DNA of 64,000 nt from Mortierella sp. BCC40632 (Eukaryota > Mortierellomycota > Mortierellomycetes > Mortierellales > Mortierellaceae): NCBI GenBank assembly GCA_011634665.1, contig WAEK01000006.1, positions 329,001-393,000 of the forward strand, read 5' to 3'. Shown here piece by piece: positions 1 to 13,300 of the stretch. A program made the translations under genes and the position numbers. Below the pieces are notes generated by a model. It was given only the letters and a program-made list of their open reading frames with translations, was not told where the DNA came from and did not search any database. Position 1 is the first letter of the stretch. Each line of letters starts with the position of its first letter.

Positions 1-568
1 GGTCCATGGTCCAGTGGCTGTCTACCCTGAGTCAGCTCACCAGAAAATATCACGCTGTCCCCCTCCCCCTCCCTCGCCTGCTTGTTTGATCAACAGACCA
101 CTCAATGCCCTCGATGGGGAGAGAGGCAAACGCAGTCTCGAGTTGACAAAGCGAAGCTTGCTAATTTCATCATCTTTTATCATCACTGAGGGCGTCCCAC
201 ATTTTGGCTTGTGATGGTAAACGTCGTATCGAAGGCGGTCACTGTCGCGCTGGGAGATATAAATACAGAGACCTCTCCCCCCCCAGGCCTCTTTTTTTTT
301 TTCCTCATCACTCTTCTTGCTACAGCTTAAGACGCCAGGCGGTATTGATCGGTGGGCCTGGTAAGTGCAGCTGACTTTATCCGCTTGGGGTGGAGTGGTT
401 GTAGCAAGGAAAGAGGTGGAGTGGCAGCTTTTTAAAACCCTTATTTTTTTTCCTGCCTCTCCTGCTCGCGCTCACCCGGGCTAGCGACCTGGTTGTATGA
501 GCGGGAGTAAGCCTTTACAAATACTCAAACCAAAACACTCTCTCTTCTCTCCCTTCTCTCTCTTCTCT

Positions 569-614
<46 letters not shown>

Positions 615-1440
615 CTTACTCGAGCCATCCCTAGCTCTCTCTGGAGGTAAATTAGAGGTGATCTTGTCCAGAATGAACTCCTTAGCACTCTGTCGCACCG
701 GCCATCTGTCCCCCTTCCTCTCTTTGTCTCCATTGTATTTTCTCCGCAGGAGCCATGGTAGCCAAACAAAACAAGAGTGACCATCAATCTGGCTAGTGCT
801 TTTGATTATCTTGAAGCACAACTGACGATTCTCTCTCCTCTTCTATCTCTCTCTCTCTCTCTCTCACTCACTCCTTCACTCCTTCACTCTCTCACATACT
901 TTCACTCTCTCTCTTTTCATAGAGATGATGAGACGCGTCTTGGTTAATATGATACCCTTCCTCACTCTAGCAATCCCCTTTCCAATAGGATTTATAAACT
1001 CGCCTAACCGAGCGGTGGGAACCATTTCCGCGCTGATGGAAATAGTTGGGTATGGGAGGTATAGTCAATATGTCAGGGTACGGTACGGTAGGTATGCTAA
1101 GTTGGGCTGGAGTAGGGTTGGAGCTGGCAAATAAGAATGATGGTAAAAGTATTAAGTGGAGTTTATTGTTTATCCGATCTTCTGGGGAGGAAGAGGATGA
1201 TGCTGATGAATGGAAGTGAGTTGGTGCCACTGCCATACAGCGTAGCCTGCCGCACGCGCGCCCACTCGTGTCGATCTTGGGAACTTTGACCAATGGCAAG
1301 GCAACGCAAAAAAGATCGAAAAAAGAAAGGAAGATGGCGCATGTCGGATGCATAGACAAAGGTGAGGTGGTTGATACATTGCTTTCTGCACCCTTACCAA
1401 TCGCCAGGCTCGACGTTGGTGGTGGGGATAGATTCAGTCG
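1..1440. other. Unresolved 5' region, low complexity
   Basis: I find no gene I can support here. It contains a TATA-like element (258-265), a good donor-like site at about 361 (gtaagt), a 44-nt poly-T tract (about 571-614), an acceptor-like CAG at about 750 followed by a 13-codon ORF starting GCCATGG, and CT-rich DNA at 845-920 ending in another acceptor-like TAG before an ORF at 925-1134. This could be the 5' end of a plus-strand spliced gene, but no peptide resembles a known family and the frames do not join convincingly. Confidence 0.3.
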
Positions 1441-1474
1441 TCATTCGAACTTTGCGTTCTCGAACGAACTTCTC

Positions 1475-2508
1475 TCAGACCATGGGGTCGTCCGTTACGA
1501 CGGTATCCTTGATCGTAGATGCAAGGGGCCGAAAGCAGCCACGGAAATGGTGGAAAGGCTTTTTGGTGGCTTCCTCAGGAACAGGTTCGTCTAGACGTCG
1601 CCTGCCTCTACCATTCAGTACCTGACTAGTACGGCCAAGATGGCGTGAAACCAAGTCGATATCGGTCTAGCCAGCAAAGTCTACTACCATCTCCAAAAGC
1701 TTGCTTGCCTGGTACTCCTCCGCAGCATGCCTGGAACCAGATGCTGTGCCTCTAAACAAGGACAGCTCGAACAAGCTCAGGCCAGTAGCGCAGGGCGTAG
1801 CACAAATGCTGTCCAGAGAAGCATCACCAGCGAGGCGTTTGAAGGTAAAGGGAACAGGAGCTGACACTGGCCGGACAGTTCCTATGTCGATGTCGAGGAA
1901 TGTCTCTGAGAGAATCCTGTCGAGGAGTTACGACTCGTCAAGAATCACAAGGAACCTGGAGCGAACGCCAAAAGATGGTAAAGGGTTGCGAAGAAGCTTT
2001 TAAACCTTTCTGAATTGCTCCTGGATAGCGATCAACATGGCGCTTTCCATAAAAGTGCCCATGGAGAGGCGAATGTGCAGGTAATCACTGAAGGATTGGA
2101 AGAGCACTTGAAAGACATCCTCGAAGGCTGGTGTGGCAACTTGCAGGATCATCCATCTCTGGGCAGGAAAAGGTGTCCTTGCCTTCACCAAAGTATTGGC
2201 AAAGGAGGAGAGCGTGGCTGACAAGTTATTTTTGTCTGATTTACCAGTAGGGCGCATTTAAATCTCTACTGCTCCAGCCGGCGCGTCTCCATCTTGACCC
2301 GATCGGGTCGGGCATTGTCAACAACCACTGCTGTGGTGAGCTCGACACTGACTGCTTGTATATCTAGATTCTCCATCTGAGAGTATTTGCCGCCTTCAGT
2401 GCAACGATCGATTCTTTTGCCATTTGGACAAACTCGAATTTTCAGTTCTCTATAGTTCTTCTTGGTCGTGCTCCCTTCAGGTTGTTCAGGCTTTGTTGTA
2501 TCGTCCTC
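1475..2508 (-). pseudogene. Decayed P-loop NTPase-like gene, possibly Crinkler-type
   Basis: Reading 2257 down to 1475 on the minus strand gives one continuous frame of protein-like sequence. It is broken by TAA (2000-2002), TAA (1928-1930), TAG (1667-1669) and TGA (1475-1477). Just before the second stop is a hydrophobic strand ending FLVILDES, which resembles a Walker B motif, with the stop where a Gln of a DEAQ motif might stand. Later come TGLSLFEL and a FRGCFRP segment, the layout I associate with the NTPase part of Crinkler-like proteins that are multicopy in some early-diverging fungi. An upstream stretch (2266-2508) is open in a different frame, so an intron or indel separates them. 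The stops are seen directly. The family assignment is from memory and tentative. Confidence 0.45.
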
Positions 2509-3034
2509 TCCTCACCCAGGCAATCTTTTACTAACCTCTTCAAGCCCCTCTTTGGTAGTAGCAAAAGCCGAGCCTAACGAGTCAAACTGCCCTCGGAAGC
2601 TGAAATATCGAAGGTCTCCCAATTCAGGTGGTTCTGTCGTAGTTGGCCATTTACCTTCCTCCGACAAAGAAACTGTAATATTTTTCGCCTGGATAGTCGG
2701 ATGAATACATGATGGCTACTCTCGGAGTGAAGTGTGATGTGGTAAATAAGTTTGGGTAAATATCTTCTAGTACTTTGGGGCCTTTTTGCCATGGGGGGAG
2801 GAGGGGATTTGCAAGTTATGTTTGATTCAACAATGTGTAAGATTATTGAGCGAACAATTCTATCAGCTCTCTCTTTTCTTTGGGTGTGCGTATGACAACC
2901 ATCTTGACTAGAGATCAAAGGATTTCCTATTGCGAAACACCCCCTCCCACCACCAGAAATAAAGAGAGGCGATGATGACGATGATGACAAAGACGACGGG
3001 AGAGGTTTTTATTTATTTATTTAATATCCCTCTG
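2509..3034. other. Spacer between pseudogene and MCM10
   Basis: No supportable gene. The segment nearest 3034 is the 3' flank of MCM10. Short open frames on both strands look like composition effects. Confidence 0.35.
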
Positions 3035-6000
3035 TCACTTCTTTGGTATGGTCCCCATTTTCTTGGCAGCCTCTCTCAGATTCTTGGCCCGTTGTCGTGC
3101 AAGGGTCGACAACCGACCACCATCAGGGCCCTTTTCCGAGTCTTCACCAGAGCTATCCGACAAATCAATCCATTGTTTCGAATCAGTACTCGGTTGAGAT
3201 TGTGACACGGTCCCTGTTCGTGTCGCTGCAGGTGAGGGTGTTGGAGATCCACCACGTCTTCTCCCTTGTAACAAGGAGCTGGCAGAGAGACTCCTACCAC
3301 CTTCGGCCCTACCACGACCTGGTCCTTTCCCTTGAGCCTGGAAAAGGGCAGACAATGGACTAAGGGATTGAGGTGGAGATTTGACTCGTTCAGCCAAAAG
3401 TCGAATTGACCGCTCTCGTGCCTCAGGGTCATCTCCTGAACGCTTGGGACTCCCTGGAACAAACTTTCCAGTGACTGGATCATATCCCATGCGACGAACC
3501 ATCTCTGCTGGGAATAGTTCTGTGTTATCAGTCTGTGCTTCTATAAAAGAAAAAGCAAAAGGATAGGACAAAAGATGAGTAATGGAATAGTGCAGGCAAC
3601 TTAGTCAGCTTCTCGCAGGTTAACACAAATCAAGAAACAGAGAGGCCTTACTCTTGGGAGAAGTAATGTCTTTGGCCCATGCAACATCCTTGCTAGTCAT
3701 GGCCTGCTTTAGATATTGTCCACCCAAATTATTCTGCTTCATCAAGTAGTTCGATAGACTGTCGTCCGTTGGTTGCAATCGTTTGGAACCTCCAACTGAT
3801 GTACTTGTCTGTGAAGATGTCGCTATCTCTCCATCCCCGAGAATATATGTTCCCTCACCCACAGATCGATCCATTCTCTTTTTGGGGTCTGCAAAGGCCG
3901 CCTGTGGAGGACGTGTGCCGCGGCCGGGCCCCCGGACTCCAGGCGCTGTACGAGCATCCAGGTCATAGATAGAACTTGTCCCCACAATCAAACTTCCGCG
4001 TTGATTACGCTGCTTGTTGGCAGCCATCATGACATGTTGCATACAATAGACAGATCCTCGTTTGTCAAGAACCTTGCCACAGTTTTGGCCATTCATTTTT
4101 ACGGCCTCACACTGTCCAAAGTCCATGCTTGCACCCAAGATGAGTAAGCGGTTTGGATGGTCGACCTCTGTGCCAAGTACACCTGTACGCTATAGAAGAG
4201 CAAATAAGCAAATAAGCAAATAAGCAAATAAGGAAAAAAAAAAAAAAAAAAAAAGATGGATTGGTTAGTTATGAAAATGGATAGGGGCTATTCCATGTAC
4301 AAGGAAAATCAAAGCAATTGACTTTTCTTACCTCTGCCAGATCCAGGACTCTTGGTTCCAGAATAACCACAATATCACCTGTCTGGATTTGGTCATAGTA
4401 TTGCTCCATCACAGACCGAAACATAAACACATTGACGAGACCCTGACGTAGATCCGAAAGTTGAAAGTGACAATAGGGTGATTTCCGTGCTGTCATCCGT
4501 TTCGGTGACTTGGTGCCTACTACACCCGCAATCACCCACGACGTTGTCGAGGATGGCTCCGTCGAATCGTCTTTGGAGGGTCCTTTTTGTGCAAGGGGTA
4601 ATGTTCCTTGTCCTGACGCGGGGCGTATATTAGAAGGCAGTAGTCCTGAACGACCAGGTTGTTGACAATGCTCTCGGATTCGAGTCTCTTCCATAAGGGG
4701 TATAATGGTGATATCCTTGGTCAACCCTGCAATGGTCTCGCAGGGAATGATGCGATTTCTATTCAAGAGACAGGATGCCAACAGGTTTAGCAACTTGTAA
4801 CAGTGGACATTATGACATTTGCCCTTTTGCAGACTTGCAAAATAGTAAAAAAAAAACAGCTGGGGTGCTATACCGTATCCGAAGGCCTGACAAAGGATCA
4901 TATTCTGGAGTGTGGTTGAGTTGAGCAGCCTCTTGAAGCGAAAGCGGGGATGCGTCGGCAACGGAAAACGTCGGTTTGTTATCCACTACATTGGTCGGTG
5001 GATACCAAACTGGTTTCTTCTCTGTCACTGTTATCCTTGGTTTCTTTCTTGGACCTGCCGAATCCCCTCGATCAAGTCCTGTCGTGGAAGTTGATGTCTT
5101 GGTAGGGACAGCCTTTCCATGAACAGGTGGGCCAGTTGGAGTCTCCTTCCTTGGTTCGGATGAGGGTGCCAACTCTGGAGCGGTGGATGACTGAGAGGAT
5201 GGTTCATCATCAAATACGTCCTCATCAAGCATTCTTTCAAATTCCTTGTCATCTTCCCAAAAGTCATCAAAGTGGTCCCCTGTATCGATGCCAATTGTAG
5301 TCTCTTCGAGTTCCTTTGATGGCGTTGAACTGTAGGACGCTTTAACAGCCAATAGTCGATCCTCGAATGATCTTATGGGGCTAGTAAGTCGACTAGAGCG
5401 TCTAACGGTGCCTGGTGTAAGCTGTCGAGGCAATGGCGATGGACTATGTTGTCGTTTTCTGGAAACAGATCCCGACGGCGGTGACGTTAGATACCGTGTC
5501 CGAGGAGGTGGGGATGGTGTCCGAAGTCCAGGTGACACAAGAGGATTGGGTGCTATAGGCGGTGTTACAGTTTCATCCACAAACTCTGATGACAGAGGAC
5601 GAGGTGGAGGAGTCGTAGGGATGTTCTCAAGATAGTCGGTGTGCTCCTGACTCTGGGCTGAACAAGTATCGACCGAGGCTGAGGTGGGTGAGTCTGACTT
5701 TGAGGTTCGTCCTGTAGCAGTCCCTCGTTGCTTCTTTATGTTGACTCTTGTTACCAGTCTTGCCTTTATCCGCTCAATCTCCTTCAGCAGTACCACTATT
5801 GTGATCAAGGACACAAACACAACCGGCGACAGGAAATTAGTGGTACAGTATTTGTCTGTCGTTTGTTGCGAGGTAGTTGTCACAGAAGAAGAAAGAAGAA
5901 CGAGTAGCCATACATACAATCCTCGGTTTCAGAAGAAGACGAGCATGACGAGAGATATATCCTCTCAGCACTCTCTTCGTGTATTTCCTCCTTTTGAGTA

Positions 6001-6071
6001 GACCGGGTAATGGCGGCGATCACCTTGGCAGTCGTGGAGGACCTCTGTTGGGCCGAGACATCTTTACCCAT
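3035..6071 (-). CDS. MCM10: Mcm10 replication initiation factor
   Basis: Mcm10 binds DNA and the CMG helicase and promotes origin firing in the nucleus. Five exons join in frame: 6071-5918, 5795-4874, 4758-4332, 4189-3652 and 3540-3035, giving 848 residues. Every intron is GT-AG and 111-142 nt. The first splice restores a short helix (LLKEIERIKARL) typical of the N-terminal coiled coil. The OB-fold region lies at about residues 430-520. The Mcm10 zinc finger follows, with C528, C538, C550 and H553 matching the C-x9-C-x11-C-x2-H spacing exactly. A GYDPVTGKFVPG segment near the C-terminus also fits the family. The middle is Pro/Ser-rich and likely disordered. It is divergent from BMT2, with 282 bp between start codons. 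Intron 3 carries a small tandem repeat at 4198-4232. Confidence 0.93.
4198..4232. repeat. Tandem 8-mer in an MCM10 intron
   Basis: The unit CAAATAAG is repeated about four times, followed by a poly-A tract, inside the intron between MCM10 exons 2 and 3. Confidence 0.8.
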
Positions 6072-6353
6072 CGGATGGCGTTTTCGGCAGGATTATGTGG
6101 TTGTATCCTGATTTGGTGTTCCTTTGTTGGAATGGTTCCGGTGGTAGGCGAGATCCTTTTGGGAAAAAGATGCAGACAAGATAAATGGCCTGCATTACTC
6201 TTTGAGCATAAAAAAAAAAAAAAAAAAAAAAGTCCCAGTCCCATCGTGCAGAGTGAATGAAGCAGATCTCGAGATCTTCAAGACAACTTGGAAAAGGACA
6301 CCACTCAAGTCAGGACACACTCGAACACACACAACCATAAAAAGAGATAACCC
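6072..6353. promoter_or_regulatory. Shared divergent promoter region MCM10/BMT2
   Basis: These 282 bp separate the start codons of two divergent genes, so both promoters must lie here or overlap the 5' exons. A poly-A tract sits at about 6210-6230. I see no convincing TATA box. Confidence 0.5.
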
Positions 6354-7559
6354 ATGGCGATAAAGAAGAAAAGTTCACGACCCTCAGCCAAACGGAAACG
6401 GATCTCTGTCACCGCACAAGGACCACTTTCGCCGTCTGTGGTCAAAACGAACACTGTGGCACCTTCAGAAATAATCTCGACTTTGTCTCAACAGGTCGAT
6501 CCTCTCTCAGCACTTAAACTCTTTACCTCAAAGGATGCCGAGACCACTTCCACAACCTCCTCGCTCTTGACGGTCAAGGGCTCACAATCCGCCTCTCGCA
6601 AGAAGTCATCTCTTGCCACTGCACAGTTGATCCGGCGGTACCATACTCTCAACAAAGAACTCTCCAAATGTCTGGCTAAACTAGACAATAACAATGGGCA
6701 ATCAACCCATCCAGCCACTAAAAAGTCCACACCTGGTCAAACGTCCAAGGAGTTGGCTAGGATTGCAGAGATCAGGAAAGAGATGGATGACCTTGGAGGC
6801 CTAGATATGTACCAAAAGGCATCTACTCTGGGTCAGTCAAAGCAAAGAGGAGGCGACTCTAGCAAATGGCTCATCCCTGTCCTCGAATCCTGCCGTCCCA
6901 ATATGAACAAAAAGGTTGGTCTTTATCTCCTCTTCTCGAGGGGTTTGAATACAATAGGAAGTGCGGAGCAATTTCTTTTTTTGTCCTTTTCAATAGCCTA
7001 TTCCTCCATACTATTCAGAGGTCTGATATGAATCCATTGCTTTCTCTAGACAGATCCTCCCCTTAGACTACTAGACGTTGGAGCCTTGTCACCTCACAAC
7101 TACCAACGCTACTCAAGCTGGATCACCACCACACCCATCGACCTCAATCCACAGGATCCTTTAATTACGAAAATGGACTTTTTAGAGATGCCCATCCCTC
7201 CCCAACAGGACCAACTCTTTGATGTCGTCTGTCTTTCTCTTGTCGTGAATTTTGTAGGGGATCCAGCTCAACGGGGTGAGATTCTTCGTCGATCGACTCG
7301 ATTCCTAGTTCCTGGTTCGGGTATTCTCTTTTTAGTCTTGCCATTGCCATGTATTCAAAACTCGAGGTATATGGATCATGAACTGCTTGTGGAGATGATG
7401 ACTTCGCTTGGTTACACGACCTTGGTGAAGCATCATTTTGCCAAGAAGTTGGCCTATTATGCTTTCCAACTTGATTTGGACCCTACAAGTCGGTCAAGTA
7501 AAAAAACCCGACCCTTTTTGAAAAAATTACGACATGATAAACCCAATAGGAACAAGTAA
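6354..7559 (+). CDS. BMT2: 25S rRNA adenine-N1 methyltransferase Bmt2
   Basis: Bmt2 methylates N1 of an adenine in large-subunit rRNA in the nucleolus. The animal relative is SAMTOR. Two exons, 6354-6914 and 7050-7559, give 356 residues across a 135-nt GT-AG intron. Family marks are visible: GLDMYQKAS followed by GQSKQRGGDSSKWL at the end of exon 1, the SAM-binding glycine strand LRLLDVGAL just after the junction, an acidic IDLN motif, and FDVVCLSLVVNFV with DPAQRG. The N-terminus is Lys/Ser-rich and basic, fitting nucleolar targeting. The C-terminus is also basic. It converges on DPH7 across about 580 bp. Confidence 0.92.
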
Positions 7560-7664
7560 GTTTGGATCTTGGAGATACTTTTTATTATTATTATTATTAT
7601 TTCGAACCTTCAATTCCGATTATGTCTCTCTTTCTAACCAAACTCTCTTTTCTTATCTCTGTTT

Positions 7665-7705
<41 letters not shown>

Positions 7706-8142
7706 GGCATTTAGCTTTTGCATCATTCTCTCATAACATCCCAAAAAAAAACCCCCCCCCCTCTCTTTCCAGGTTCATCGAATCTGCGTCAAGCCTCAAG
7801 GTCCTTGATTTATAATCCATAGCAAACTCGACGATTAAACTGGGCGACTGAGGTCCAAAACTAGTATTGAAATAGAGTCAGTTTATTAGAGATCCTCTGT
7901 GAGCCATCGAAATTGCTCGGACTAGAGGAGGGGGTGGGGTGGGAATAATAATAACAATAATCCTTGAATACTGTGGTCCCCGTTTTACATCCAAATCTAT
8001 GAAAGAGGTGTCGATGTTTCCTTTGGTCGCCTAGTTACACAGAAAGATCCCCCCCAGACACTGTTAAAACATCGAAAAAAAAAAAAAAAAAAACGTTCAC
8101 CTAAGGATAATCATGTCAAACGACTTTTCACATTAAAAAGTC
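7560..8142. other. Convergent spacer BMT2-DPH7
   Basis: This is the 3' flank of both convergent genes, with poly-T (about 7671-7704) and poly-A (about 8074-8091) tracts. No coding sequence seen. Confidence 0.6.
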
Positions 8143-10130
8143 TTACCACAAATGAATCAGATGATCGTAAAAAGAACAGCTTACGACCAAGGGCAATTCT
8201 GAAGAGGATTCCGGTTGTTCGTAGGACCAATCGACACCATAGGCTAAGCTCTCGTGTTCCATAAAGCTAGACACAATCTCTCCAGACCAGGTATCTATAT
8301 TATTTTTTTTTTGTGGTTATCGTGCAACATAGATTCTTATAGCGTTAGCCTATGAAAAAAAAATCACTTTTGAATTCAAAAAAAACAGACTCTGGGTTCT
8401 CTCAAGTCTTCGCATCTAGCCCAAGAAAGGGGAAAGCAGAGAGGAAATTACCATCATAAGAGAGCACATGGAATCCATTGTGCATACTGCCGGTCAAGAG
8501 AACATCTTTGCGGGTAGGGTGCCACTTCAATCGCCAGACTCCTCCTCCTGTTTCCATCGTGCTCAGTGGTTGCCGCATGGATCGTGTATCCCAAATAAGT
8601 ACATTCTCGTCATAGCTAGATTCCAAAAAAAGACAATAGAACAAGAGTTGGTTGAGCATTACAGCTCCGTCTGCTGTACTTTGTTTGATCATCCATTGAC
8701 ACACAATACTGAAATTCTTGGGGGGAAGGGGAAAGATGCCGCCGCTTTACCTTCCAGTAGCCAGGATATGTTCGTCGTGTGGGTTGGACTGAATACTACA
8801 AACGCCCATCTGGTGTCTATTGAATCAATAAATCAGAAGGGAGTCAATCATCAGACAAATAAACCCTTTTTGGTTCATACTCCAAGGTTACTGTAGGAAA
8901 AAAAAAAAAAAAAAAAAAAGGAGAATATCACGCAGAAAGAAAGAAGGAGAGGAAAACACATTCCACAAGTCACTTACGCTTTGCTAGTAAATGTAGCATA
9001 GCTACAATCCATTCGTCGATCCCATCCTTTCAGTCGACAGTCATCGGCACCAGTGTAAAGAATATTCGTATCATGATAGTTCCATCCAACGATCCACGCC
9101 TCAAGATCATGGGCATGCCATGTCAAGACTTCAGTGAGTGTGGCAGTTGATGGATTCAGCTCAAGAATTGTAATGTCTCCTGAACTAAGAGATACTGCGA
9201 TCTGGGTTGGTTCACTGAAAGCGGTATAGAATAGAAAAAAAAAATGGAAAGAATCCAAAATCCAAGATAGTCAGACTGGCATGTAGAGATTGTCTGTGAA
9301 CAGAGATGGATCGAGTTGGCGAATACCCAGTGCGCTTGAAAGACTTGGCTCTCTCACAAGTCTTACCTCACATCGACACGGTTTGACCAATCCAATGACA
9401 ATGCAAGCTTGTTCTCTGTGTTTGTCTGGTATTTGCTGACAATCTCCAGAGTGGTTCCATTGTCTTTGAATTGATAAAGGCTAAGGTCTCCTGAAGCATC
9501 TGCTACTCCCAAGGTTGGGTTGCCGTTGATGAGTTGGTGGCACCTGTCGTTCAAAAATGGGGTTTAAAAAAAAAAAAGATAAATGAAAGAGTTTAGATGA
9601 TCCGATCTGTCGGAGAGAACTCTTCATGATCGCTGGAAAGTATTTCAAACGGAGGTATTTCGTACCACTTCATGTCCAAAACCGCAGCAGTCTCGATGCA
9701 CTGCGTGTCCTTACTATCCAGGATATCAAAAAGTTAAGAAAAGCTTTAGTACCAACGCGTGCACCGAGGTAGCTTTTGAAGACCAAAAAAAAAAAAAAAA
9801 AAAGTCGTACAGTTTCCGAGATTCATCGTCGTCGCCTGCAACGTCGTAGATCAAGATTCTGCCCAGTCTAATATGCGGCTTCTCCACTTTGACCTCTTCA
9901 TCATCATCGCTATCACTGTCGATCTGGCCGTCTTTATTGTCACCTTGGTCGGTCGAAGGACTGGTCTCTGGCGCAGACGTGCTTGAACTATCTTCGGATT
10001 CGTCCTTCTTGAGCTGATAAGTTCCGCAAGCCAACAGGTGAGCGTGACTCTTGAAGGGACAGAATTCAATACTGTCTGCACTGTAGATAGTGTCTCCTGA
10101 ATCGATCGACTTTGGATTGAACACTGCCAT
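8143..10130 (-). CDS. DPH7: Diphthine methylesterase, WD40 protein Dph7
   Basis: Dph7 hydrolyses the methylated diphthine intermediate on eEF2 so that the final amidation step of diphthamide synthesis can occur. Seven exons join in frame: 10130-9811, 9713-9666, 9543-9367, 9214-8978, 8816-8751, 8615-8452 and 8294-8143, giving 387 residues. Recognisable family segments are LLACGTYQL near the start, AVLDMKW across two junctions, WHAHDLEAWI, TGADDCRLKGWD, GSYDENVLIWDTR, GGGVWRLKWHP and a last WD-like strand ending SCSFYDHLIHLW. An acidic insert sits at about residues 35-75. Most introns carry a poly-T tract on the sense strand. It shares a 213-bp divergent spacer with GCP4. Confidence 0.93.
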
Positions 10131-10343
10131 GCTCGAAGAAAAGAAAAGGACGTTCTGCCATTCAAAAGGAGAAGTGGAGGGAAAGCTTAACCAAAGTGCA
10201 AAGCCACTTTGCCTCTTTTTTTTTGGTCCCTGCACTATTTAAAAAAAAAAAAAAAAAAGGCGCCTTGAACAAAAAGGGTCATGGCCATGCGGGACATGAA
10301 TGAATGAACAAGGATTTGATCAGACGACGCGATTCTTTGGACC
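10131..10343. promoter_or_regulatory. Short divergent promoter DPH7/GCP4
   Basis: Only 213 bp separate the two divergent start codons. The spacer holds a poly-A tract (about 10241-10258) and no obvious TATA box. Confidence 0.5.
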
Positions 10344-13300
10344 ATGCTGCACGAACTCCTTGTGGCGCTTTCAGGATACCCGGGTGACATCTTTCGACCA
10401 TTTCCACCTGAACCCGCAAGGGCCACCACGTTTGCCATCCAGGATTTTCCATTACTTCATCCAGCTGAGAAAGCAACTCTGGACCGTCTTGCCCAACTCG
10501 GATTCTACTTTCGAGAATTTGGCGACTTTATCCTGTCCTGTCGAACACTTAGTCTCTCTCGCTCGTCTATTGCCCCATCTTCATCACGATATTCTCCAAG
10601 GACTCGGATAGAAGATGATTCTTCAAAATTACCGGGACAAAGTCTTTACTTGATGGCCTTGGCCAATGCGCTCGAACAGAAACTTCAGAGCTATCGCCAA
10701 GTGATTGTCAAGACTGAGGCAGCGATCCTTTCAGGAGAAGACAACCTTGGAGGCATCGTCCCTTTGTCCATGATTGCAGCTCGGTTTGCACCCTATGAAC
10801 TGATCTTTCCGGCCATCTCTAGTTTACTTCGAGAAATCCAGAAAACACCTACAGAAGGAGAGCCTCCATACAAAGGCGGACAGCTCATTGAACTTTTGCG
10901 AGACAGAGCATCTTCGGGTGTACCTCTCCAAAGAGAATGGATGGGAGAACTCCTCAAGGGCTGTTGTGCAGTGATGATGCGACAAATCGTCGCCTGGGTC
11001 TTGTATGGCCAAATCCAGGATCCATACCAAGAATTCTTTATTGTCTCACGCGCCGCTGGAGCAGGGTTGACATCTTTTCCTTCACCCCAAGCCCAGGACT
11101 CGAACACTTCCAGAGATTTTAACCGACGGAAACGACAGGCGTCTGAAAGCGCGTTGTTACGATCCTCGACATGGCATTCTTCTTTGATGACCTCTACTTC
11201 ACCTGGAGAACCCCTGACAGGAACTAAAACTACTAAATGGCAGGACGAATATGGAGTCGCTGAAGACAGGATTCCTTCCATGATTCCCCTGGATCTCGCG
11301 TATACCATCTTGTTTATTGGAAAATCTGTTGCGACCGTACGGGAAGCCAAGCCAAAGCCATTGCCGATTCCATCATCGACCACTCGGCATCATCTGAGTC
11401 TAATCCTTCCTCTGGTCCCAACGGTCACAGTCGAGGTAGAGGACCAGGGGGACATGGACATGTTTTCGCAGACTAGTGAAGTGTTGGACATGCATCGACT
11501 CACAACCGTGCTTCATGAAATCCGAGGCGATGTAGCCAACCATCTATGGAATGTTGTTCAGATTGGCAAAAGTGTTGTCTCTGCTTTGGAATCATTTAAG
11601 CGATATTTCCTGCTCTGTGATGGCGAGTTTGGATTAAAGTTGATCGGAACTCTAGAGGAATTTCGAAGACATCGATTGTCAAGGATTCAAGTTCCAGGAA
11701 TGGCTCGTGGAGGACGAGAAGGAACCCGAGGCGATCTATCCTCGTCACTATCGGCGTCAAGAGTCGGTAGCGCTGGAGTCAACATTCGAGATCATGATTT
11801 GGGAGGGCTCTTGATCAGAGCTTCTCAGGGGACCTCGGCTCAGGACGATCCTTCGTTACGCCATTTCGAGTTTAGAATTTCAAGACCAGAGTCACTCGGG
11901 AACCATCGAGAAAAGCCAACGCGGTCTTCTGAGCCTAGTTCAGAGACCCCACGGAATTCAAACATTGGACAGGAAGAAGACGTTGGCATTTTCGATGATC
12001 AGTTATTGGGTATCCCTGTCCGACTAGTGTACACACTATCCTGGCCGCTAGACTTTTTCCTGACGGTGGAGGATCTGGGACACTATGGTGATATCTTTGC
12101 ATTCTTGATGACAGTCCGCAAGACCCAGACAAAACTACAACAGACATGGGTAGATATCCGATCAATGATGCAACAGACACGTATCCGGCAACGGCAGCGC
12201 CTTCAATCCAGGTCAGCTCAAGGCGGGACCACTCAGAGAACAAGATCCCTTTCCGGTACAGGACCGCGGGAATATGCTCGGAAAGTGAAAGGAATCGAAG
12301 ACGAGATAGACACGTTGATTGAAGAACAGGAGACCGAGATTTTGAAGCATGTGGCGACGATTCGATCCGACATGGGCTTTGTAGTGGATTGTTTATGGGC
12401 ATATCTTCAGGTACCGAGGAACAACATTCATACTCACACCGGATCGACTCACAATATTGTTTCCCGTGCGCGGGGAAAATCAACAACTATGCTTATCAGT
12501 TATTCTGAATTGTGTATCTACCTAATAGATGGATGTAGTCGAGCCAACCTACAGCACACTTCTTCAGACGGTTGCTGGAAACAAGTCACCTCAGGAAAGA
12601 CAGCATGATTCACAGTATCGACAAAGTTCTTTTATGGCTGGGACTTTATCGGCATCCACGTCATCCTCTATGGATATAGACATGGAATCTTCTTCCACCA
12701 CCACCTCCTCCCAGAGTTTTGATCAGATCTATGGAGCTCATGTGGAGGCGCTTCATGAGGTTCGACGGGCTTGTTTCCTGACCTCGGAAGGTATTTCGAT
12801 GACTCTGAAAAATATTTTTGTTGGAGTGGAGCGATACTGTGGAATTGTCAGTCGCCGTGCTGCAGGTCAGGATGGTTTCCAAGCTGGACTTGGAGAAGAA
12901 CAAGACGAAAGCATGTGGCAGGATTGGATGGACATCACTCATCTCAACAAGGTAAAAGCATTTTGCCATATTGTTTAGAGTTTCTTTTTTTTTTTTTTTT
13001 TTTTTTTTCTGGCGTTTGAAGAACAAAGGTCATCTCACTGCAAAGGTGCCTCTTTTTTTTTTTTTTTTTTATTTTTATTTTTCTTTTCTACTGGGTGTCT
13101 ATGTGATGATGATAGCTTTTTCGCGAGAACACGGACAAATTGTATTCGGAGCTTACAGAGATTTCACGCTCTGGGATCATGAATGATGGACCAGTGCTGA
13201 AACGGAGTACGTCAGGACTAGGGTCAAGCGTTCTAGGTAATCGAGCTGGGTCCTTTGAGGTTCTTCGGCAGGTGGACCAACTGTTGCTTCGGTTAGAGTT

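Noticed and set aside
3043..5919. Plus-strand open frames opposite MCM10
   Set aside because: They are antisense shadows of conserved MCM10 exons.
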